This document shows, piece by piece, positions 20,949 through 25,176 of a DNA stretch of 25,176 bases (positions are counted from its first letter, which is position 1; every line of letters begins with the position of its first letter). Below the pieces are notes generated by a model. It was not told the origin of the DNA, did not search any database, and worked only from the letters and a program-made list of their open reading frames with translations. The position numbers and the translations under genes were made by a program. The DNA comes from a virus, in the IMG/VR virus record IMGVR_UViG_3300044911_001462, positions 1-25,176 of that record, one strand, 5' to 3'.

Positions 20949-21285
20949 GACGCATCTCCAACAGGAAATCCGACTGGCTCTGGGAACTAGGCCGGACCTA
21001 AGGCTCTACAGAAACAACTGCGGCTCCTTGCCCGATCCACGCACCGGCCGGCTCGTCACATTCGGCCTTGCTCGTGGCTCTGCTGATCTGATCGGCTGGC
21101 GCACCGTCACGGTCACCCCGGAGATGGTGGGCCAGCGCATTGCTGTGTTCACCAGCATCGAGGTGAAGACGGAGCGGGGCCATGTGCGGCCCGAGCAACA
21201 CGCATGGCAGCGCACCGTATCGGCCGCAGGTGGCATCGCAGGCATCGCACGCTCAGTACAAGACGCAAACGAATTGCTGAGATAA
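20935..21285 (+). CDS. VRR-NUC nuclease
   Basis: 116 aa from ATG 20935. A complete VRR-NUC core: 'ETHLQQEIRLAL', 'YRNNCG', 'GSAD51LIGW', 'SIE76VK78TERG', 'EQ88HAW', and 'AGGIAGIARS' at the end. VRR-NUC is a PD-(D/E)XK fold; phage members are small single-domain nucleases thought to resolve branched DNA or remove flaps. It starts 14 bases inside the HNH-like gene and lies before the primase, so it belongs to the replication operon and may trim branched DNA made by the helicases. Confidence 0.85.
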   Translation: MAASETHLQQEIRLALGTRPDLRLYRNNCGSLPDPRTGRLVTFGLARGSADLIGWRTVTVTPEMVGQRIAVFTSIEVKTERGHVRPEQHAWQRTVSAAGGIAGIARSVQDANELLR

Positions 21286-21320
21286 CTGCCAACCTGCCAA
21301 CCTTTCTGCCAAACTCTGCC
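21286..21320 (+). repeat. CTGCCAA repeats upstream of the primase gene
   Basis: CTGCCAA occurs at 21286-21292, 21294-21300 and 21306-21312, with a partial CTGCC at 21316-21320. The first two are spaced 8 bases apart, so CTGCCAACCTGCCAACCT reads as one 18-base run. Related units, mostly inverted, occur after the gene (23376-23522). Confidence 0.6.
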
Positions 21321-21337
21321 GGCCTCTCCGTAGCCAT

Positions 21338-23377
21338 GTGGCAGCCGATCTCCTTCAACAGCTCGCCAATATCCCCGACCACTGGGCGCTGGTAGCCGTC
21401 GGCAACGACAAGCGCCCCTATCAGCCCGAATGGCAAAAGCACCCCATCTCCCGCCAGCAGCTCACCGCTGAGATCACCGCCGGCCGTGCTGTAGCCATTG
21501 GCGTGATCGCAGGTCCACAGTCCGGTGGCCTCCTCTTCGTTGATCACGATGGTCTTGGCGCCTCAGAGGTGCTTGAGCAGATCGGCGCACCACTTCGTGA
21601 CCTACCCAAGTCATGGGCCGTTACCTCCGGCCGTGATGGCCGCGTACAGATCATCTATCAAGTCCCAGAACCCTTCTGGGCCACCATCAAGACCACCAAG
21701 CTGCGCAGCTCCATCAAGGGTGAGCAGCTTGAGCTTCGATGGTCTGGCTGTCAGTCCGTCGTCGCAGGTGCTCACCCCATCACCGGTGCCTACCGCTGGC
21801 TCAAAGGTCGCGCACCTGGTGATCTGCCCCTCGCTGAAGCGCCTTCACTCCTGCTGCAGCAGATGCAGCGCCACAAGCCTGACCCAGCGCCACTGCTGCG
21901 CCTACCAGACACCGACGCACAACGCGCACGCGATTACCTCGCATCCATCCCAGCAGCCGATGCCGACGACTACGACGCATGGCTGCGCGTTGGCATGGCG
22001 CTTCACAGCGTTGGCGACGACTCGCTCCTATCCGATTGGATCAGCTGGTCCACCGCATCCGGCAAGTTCGAGCCCGGTGTCTGCGAAGCGAAATGGCGCA
22101 CCTTCCATGCAGCATCTGGTGGCGTCAGCATCGGCACCCTCGCGCACCTAGCAGGTCATGAGAAAAGCCGCCCGTCTCCAGCCGGGCAGCCGCCATCTCC
22201 GCCGCAACAACGCAGCGCGCCAAACCCTACCGCAGCTCACGGCAAGCTCCTCAAGCTCGAATCCAATGAGCTCCTCGAACTCCTTCGTCAGCAGCTAGGC
22301 GACCGCCTTCGCTGGAACCTGTTCACCAAGGTGATCGAGCTCGACGAAAAACCCCTTGAGCACATCGAGCATTTCTACCTACAGCTCTCACAGCAGGGCG
22401 TCAAGGTCACCAAAGACCTAGCCGCTGATGCCGTCCACGTCGTCGCACTCGAGAACCCATACGACCCCGTCCGCAACTACCTCGAGCACGTCGCTGATCA
22501 CGTGCAGCCCGTTCCGATCGATCACATCGCAACCGCCTACCTCCGCCCAGCAGATCAGCCCGGCACCCTCTACGACGCCATGCTCAAGGCCACCCTCGTG
22601 GCCGCCGTACGCCGCATCTTCGAGCCCGGCTGCAAGCACGACTCCGCCTGCGTCCTGATGGGCCCGCAAGGCTGCGGTAAGTCCACCTTCTGGCGCAACC
22701 TTGGTGGCCTCTGGTTCAGTGATGCCCTACGCGACATCGGCTCCAAAGACGATCTCATGGTGCTCCACCGCTCATGGCTCATGGAATGGGCCGAGCTCGA
22801 TCACATCACCAACCGCAAGCACGCAGGCCAGGTCAAAGCCTTCCTCACCCAACAGACGGACATGTTTCGCGCGCCATACCAGCGCACCACTGAGGCATAC
22901 CCACGCCGCTCGATCATCGTCGGCTCCACCAACCGCGACACCGGGTTCCTCGTCGATGACACCGGCAACCGCCGCTTCTGGGTCATACCCATCACAGCAG
23001 CGCCACACATCCCCGTAGATGGCCTACTGCTCGAACGCGATGCCATCTGGTCTGCAGCTGTCGCCGCCTACCGCACCGGCGAACCCAACCACCTCACACG
23101 CGAACACAGCGCACAGGTCGACGCTGAAAACGAGTCCTACCTCGTCGACTCGCCATGGAAGGCCGCCATCCAGGAGTGGATCAACTCACCCCGCAATGAA
23201 GGCCGACCTATCACCAGCGAGCTGCTGCTCACCGAAGCGATCAGCAAACCAGTCGAGCGCCAGGGCCGCGCAGACCAGATGCAGGTCGCATCGATCATGC
23301 GCGAGCTCGGCTTCGTCAAACAGCGCCAGTGGATCGATGGCCGCAACAAGTGGGTTTTTGTCCAACCTCGCGGATGA
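21338..23377 (+). CDS. Prim-pol/VapE replicative primase-helicase
   Basis: 679 aa with a GTG start (an overlapping ATG at 21336 is in another frame). Residues about 10-180 are a primase-polymerase domain with the metal site 'LLFVDHDG' (D69, D71). Residues about 195-270 are a PriCT-like helical domain ('DYDAWLRVGMALHSVGD...CEAKWRTF'). Residues about 370-640 are the VapE/SF3-like ATPase: Walker A 'GPQGCGKST' (442-450), Walker B-like 'LMEWAEL' (481-487), 'FRAPYQR', 'STNRDTGFLVDDTGNRRFW' with the Arg finger (545-547). Such fused proteins make primers and unwind the phage origin. It is the last gene of the replication operon and is bracketed by the CCTNCCAA repeats. A perfect hairpin spans its stop codon. 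Confidence 0.9.
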   Translation: MAADLLQQLANIPDHWALVAVGNDKRPYQPEWQKHPISRQQLTAEITAGRAVAIGVIAGPQSGGLLFVDHDGLGASEVLEQIGAPLRDLPKSWAVTSGRDGRVQIIYQVPEPFWATIKTTKLRSSIKGEQLELRWSGCQSVVAGAHPITGAYRWLKGRAPGDLPLAEAPSLLLQQMQRHKPDPAPLLRLPDTDAQRARDYLASIPAADADDYDAWLRVGMALHSVGDDSLLSDWISWSTASGKFEPGVCEAKWRTFHAASGGVSIGTLAHLAGHEKSRPSPAGQPPSPPQQRSAPNPTAAHGKLLKLESNELLELLRQQLGDRLRWNLFTKVIELDEKPLEHIEHFYLQLSQQGVKVTKDLAADAVHVVALENPYDPVRNYLEHVADHVQPVPIDHIATAYLRPADQPGTLYDAMLKATLVAAVRRIFEPGCKHDSACVLMGPQGCGKSTFWRNLGGLWFSDALRDIGSKDDLMVLHRSWLMEWAELDHITNRKHAGQVKAFLTQQTDMFRAPYQRTTEAYPRRSIIVGSTNRDTGFLVDDTGNRRFWVIPITAAPHIPVDGLLLERDAIWSAAVAAYRTGEPNHLTREHSAQVDAENESYLVDSPWKAAIQEWINSPRNEGRPITSELLLTEAISKPVERQGRADQMQVASIMRELGFVKQRQWIDGRNKWVFVQPRG

Positions 23378-23383
23378 GGTTGG
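23362..23383 (+). other. Perfect inverted repeat across the primase stop codon
   Basis: CCAACCTC (23362-23369) and GAGGTTGG (23376-23383) pair exactly around a 6-base loop that contains the first T of TGA. No T-run follows. The arms are the same CCAACCT unit as the flanking repeats, so this is more likely part of the repeat system than a terminator. Confidence 0.55.
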
Positions 23384-23420
23384 CAGGCCGAGATCCCTTG
23401 CGCTGCAAGCCTTCTCCTAT

Positions 23421-23522
23421 CCTTACTAACCTTCTAACCTTAGTAATAAACTATATAAAAGGGAGGAGTAGGGGAAAAAGAGCCTATAGGGGCAACGTTG
23501 GTGAGGTTGGGAGGTTGGTAGG
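23421..23522. repeat. Repeat cluster with AT-rich stretch: candidate origin or operator array
   Basis: Plus-oriented units CCTTACTAA, CCTTCTAA and CCTTAGTAA lie end to end at 23421-23446. An AT-rich stretch (AGTAATAAACTATATAAAA, 23442-23460) overlaps their end. Minus-oriented units TTGGTGAGG (23498-23506), TTGGGAGG (23507-23514) and TTGGTAGG (23515-23522) also lie end to end. All share the CCTNNNAA or CCTNCCAA form and an 8-9 base step. Iteron-like repeats beside an AT-rich stretch next to the primase gene fit a replication origin; operators for a repressor are the main alternative. Confidence 0.55.
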
Positions 23523-23554
23523 TGCCTGGCCGGCTCGCGCCCTACCCTTGGCGT

Positions 23555-24235
23555 ATGGCCATCAACATCACCATCGATCAACAGGGCATTGGCCTCCTGC
23601 AACGTCGATCGGCCGTGGTCGCCAAGCAACTACCCTTCGCCACCAGTCAGGCGCTCAACAGCGCAGCGTTCAGTGCCCGTGATGCTCTTAAAGGCGCTTC
23701 ACGCGAGGTCTTTGATCGACCAACCACCTTCATCCAAAATGCGTGGCTGGTTCAAAAGTCCACCAAAACCACGCTCATCGCAGTGGTTTACCCAGAAGCT
23801 CGCCGTCGCCCCTATCTCAAAGCCAACATCCTTGGTGGCCTACGAGGGACCAAGCCATTCGAGGCCAAATATTTCGGACAGGCTTCTGGAAGCGTCGGCA
23901 ATGCCTCTCGACTCATCCCAGCCGCGATCAACCGCAACGCACAAGGCAACGTGTCTCTGTCCGTTCTGACGCGCCTTTCAGCGAAGATCAGCACCAAAGG
24001 CAAAGGGTCGGTCTTTATCGGCACACCAGCCGGTGGGGCACGGCCTCCAGGCGTCTACGAACGAACAGGCACCAAACGCACCGGACTGCGCCTTAGGCCC
24101 CTGTTTGTCGGCAAGCCATCAGCCACCTATCAACGCATCTTCAAGATTGATGAGATTGGCAGCAAGGTCGTGCAACGCCGATTCAACGAATACCTGCGTA
24201 CAAGCCTTGAACGCGCCGTTGCCTCTGCGCGTTAA
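23555..24235 (+). CDS. Minor tail protein, lambda Z-like
   Basis: 226 aa from ATG 23555 (MAINITIDQQGIGLLQRRSAVVAK); an earlier GTG at 23522 lies in the repeat cluster. The opening 'LLQRRSAVVAKQLPFATSQALNSAAFSARDAL' matches the start of minor tail protein Z-like proteins, which cap or complete the tail tube. Later parts are basic, with Gly-rich loops (GTPAGGARPPGVYERTG) and a C-terminal helix (IGSKVVQRRFNEYLRTSLERAVA). It is the only structural gene in this arm, so the head and tail-tube genes probably begin beyond the right edge. Assigned by pattern, not by a signature motif. Confidence 0.55.
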   Translation: MAINITIDQQGIGLLQRRSAVVAKQLPFATSQALNSAAFSARDALKGASREVFDRPTTFIQNAWLVQKSTKTTLIAVVYPEARRRPYLKANILGGLRGTKPFEAKYFGQASGSVGNASRLIPAAINRNAQGNVSLSVLTRLSAKISTKGKGSVFIGTPAGGARPPGVYERTGTKRTGLRLRPLFVGKPSATYQRIFKIDEIGSKVVQRRFNEYLRTSLERAVASAR

Positions 24236-24241
24236 TGTGGT

Positions 24242-24270
24242 GGCCTAGCGCAGTAGCACCTGCCTAGGCC
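24242..24270 (+). other. Strong 11-bp hairpin between the tail gene and the HNH gene
   Basis: GGCCTAG (24242-24248) pairs with CTAGGCC (24264-24270), and GCAG (24250-24253) with CTGC (24260-24263), leaving only C24249 bulged and a 6-base loop. It lies six bases after the tail gene stop. No T-run follows. It could mark the edge of the inserted HNH gene or be an RNA-processing or translation-control element. Confidence 0.5.
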
Positions 24271-24292
24271 GTGATCACCTGCACACCAGGCA

Positions 24293-25132
24293 ATGCCCAA
24301 AGCCTATCAACTGCCAGCACCCGGCGAGCCGTTTGATCCTGAGCTATTCAAACTCGGCGCACCGTGCAAACGCAATCACATCCATGCCGATGGCATGACC
24401 CTTCGTTGGGTACGCAGAGGGCAATGCTGCATCTGCGATCGCATTGACGCGTTAGAACGGCAGCAGCGTCTAAGGCAAGATCCTGAGTACTTACGCAAAC
24501 GAGCTGCTTACGTTGCTGAGAAACGAAAACGGCAAGGCAGAGAGTCCAGATCTAAACATGGACTTCCGTACCAACCCAGACCAGACGCGGAAACTCTGTC
24601 GATGCGTAAGGCGATCCAATCAGCAGGGCGCCTGCCATCTGTCGCTGAACTTGTAATACGACAGCAGTATAAATACTGGCGAGAGCATCGGAGCGAATAC
24701 GAGCAACACAAGCGTGACCGCAAACGTGAGTACGTACGTTGGCGACAGATGACTGATACCGGCTACCGCCTCTACCACCGCGCCAAGTCCAAAGCGCGCA
24801 AGGTGGCGCAACGTGGTAGCACCCCCCATCACTTGACCCCCTCCCACCTCTTGAGACGGTGGGGGGAGTTCAATCACGTTTGCGCCTACTGCGGGGCGAC
24901 TGGAGATCTGCAGATTGAACACGTTGTGCCGATCAGCAAAGGCGGCGAGCATCACCTCGGCAACATCGTGCCTGCTTGCCATCGATGCAACAGCAACAAG
25001 CGTGATCACGATGCCCACAACTGGTTTGCATCTCAATCGTTTTACAGCGCAGAGCGATGGCAGCTCATCCAAGCTCTCCTGCTCAAATCCAAACCACAGG
25101 CCACCCAGCTGCCGCTTTTGCTGCCAGCTTAA
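24293..25132 (+). CDS. HNH endonuclease with a long basic N-terminal part
   Basis: 279 aa from ATG 24293. The C-terminal HNH site is complete: C197-x2-C200 (CAYCGATGD), 'LQIE209H210VVPISKGGEHHLGN224', C229-x2-C232, N235-K236. The N-terminal 180 residues hold a Cys set (C25, C45, C46, C48) and very basic helices rich in Arg, Lys and Gln, probably to bind the target site. This is the layout of a free-standing homing endonuclease. It stands after the Z-like tail gene and a strong hairpin, consistent with insertion between structural genes. Inside the gene, before the HNH part, C-rich and G-rich tracts (24836-24869) can pair. Confidence 0.85.
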   Translation: MPKAYQLPAPGEPFDPELFKLGAPCKRNHIHADGMTLRWVRRGQCCICDRIDALERQQRLRQDPEYLRKRAAYVAEKRKRQGRESRSKHGLPYQPRPDAETLSMRKAIQSAGRLPSVAELVIRQQYKYWREHRSEYEQHKRDRKREYVRWRQMTDTGYRLYHRAKSKARKVAQRGSTPHHLTPSHLLRRWGEFNHVCAYCGATGDLQIEHVVPISKGGEHHLGNIVPACHRCNSNKRDHDAHNWFASQSFYSAERWQLIQALLLKSKPQATQLPLLLPA

Positions 25133-25176
25133 AAATTGGGTCCTTTTCCTCCCATAGGTCGAGGGTGATCGCTTGC

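Noticed and set aside
1-25176. CRISPR arrays or tRNA genes
   Set aside because: No regular repeat-spacer pattern and no cloverleaf with the usual conserved bases was found by eye on either strand.

Overview
The window is a segment of a tailed double-stranded DNA phage, free or integrated. It is gene-dense, with about 45 supportable genes and ATGA/TGATG stop-start overlaps almost everywhere. The tail genes (lambda J-like hub, M-like and Z-like proteins, one fibre) suggest a long, non-contractile siphovirus tail. The host is most likely a Synechococcus/Cyanobium-type cyanobacterium. I infer this from several very small proteins that I recall from cyanophages (the 45-aa basic and 48-aa membrane proteins near 7.1-7.6 kb), the GC-rich composition and the few Shine-Dalgarno sites. 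No terminase, portal, capsid, integrase or photosynthesis gene lies in the window.

Layout. (1) 1-5881, + strand: tail tip module, ending in a fibre with an Mtd-like N-terminus and a self-cleaving S74 chaperone at its C-terminus. (2) 5882-7203, +: small accessory genes. One small zinc-knuckle ORF is cut short by a G12 tract. (3) 7229-9295, +: lysis and nucleotide genes (two small membrane proteins, a GH24 + M15 two-domain endolysin, dCTP deaminase), closed by a strong intrinsic terminator. (4) 9275-10382: two minus-strand small genes, then a plus-strand pair ending in an HNH nuclease. (5) 16625 down to 10510, minus strand: a long early operon running from a RecE-like exonuclease, RecT annealase, HTH protein and SSB-like protein through a NrdR-like zinc ribbon to a train of small overlapping genes. 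These include a membrane-anchored HTH protein, a secreted RlpA-like protein, DUF3310 and tiny membrane ORFs. One small plus-strand gene (14438-14623) interrupts it. (6) 16716-23377, +: SNF2-type helicase fused to a DNA methyltransferase, a second SF2 helicase with a zinc ribbon, an HNH-like protein, a VRR-NUC nuclease and a prim-pol/VapE primase-helicase. (7) 23378-25176: an intergenic region full of short repeats (candidate origin), a minor-tail Z-like gene, a strong hairpin and a second large HNH nuclease.

How it works together (inference). A divergent control region at 16626-16715 separates the recombination operon (exonuclease, RecT, SSB-like) from the replication operon (methylase-helicase, helicase, nuclease, primase). 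The primase gene is bracketed by CCTNCCAA-type repeats, the best candidate for the replication origin or a replication-control site. The small minus-strand genes look like host-takeover or regulatory genes expressed with the recombination genes. Tail and lysis genes form the late block.
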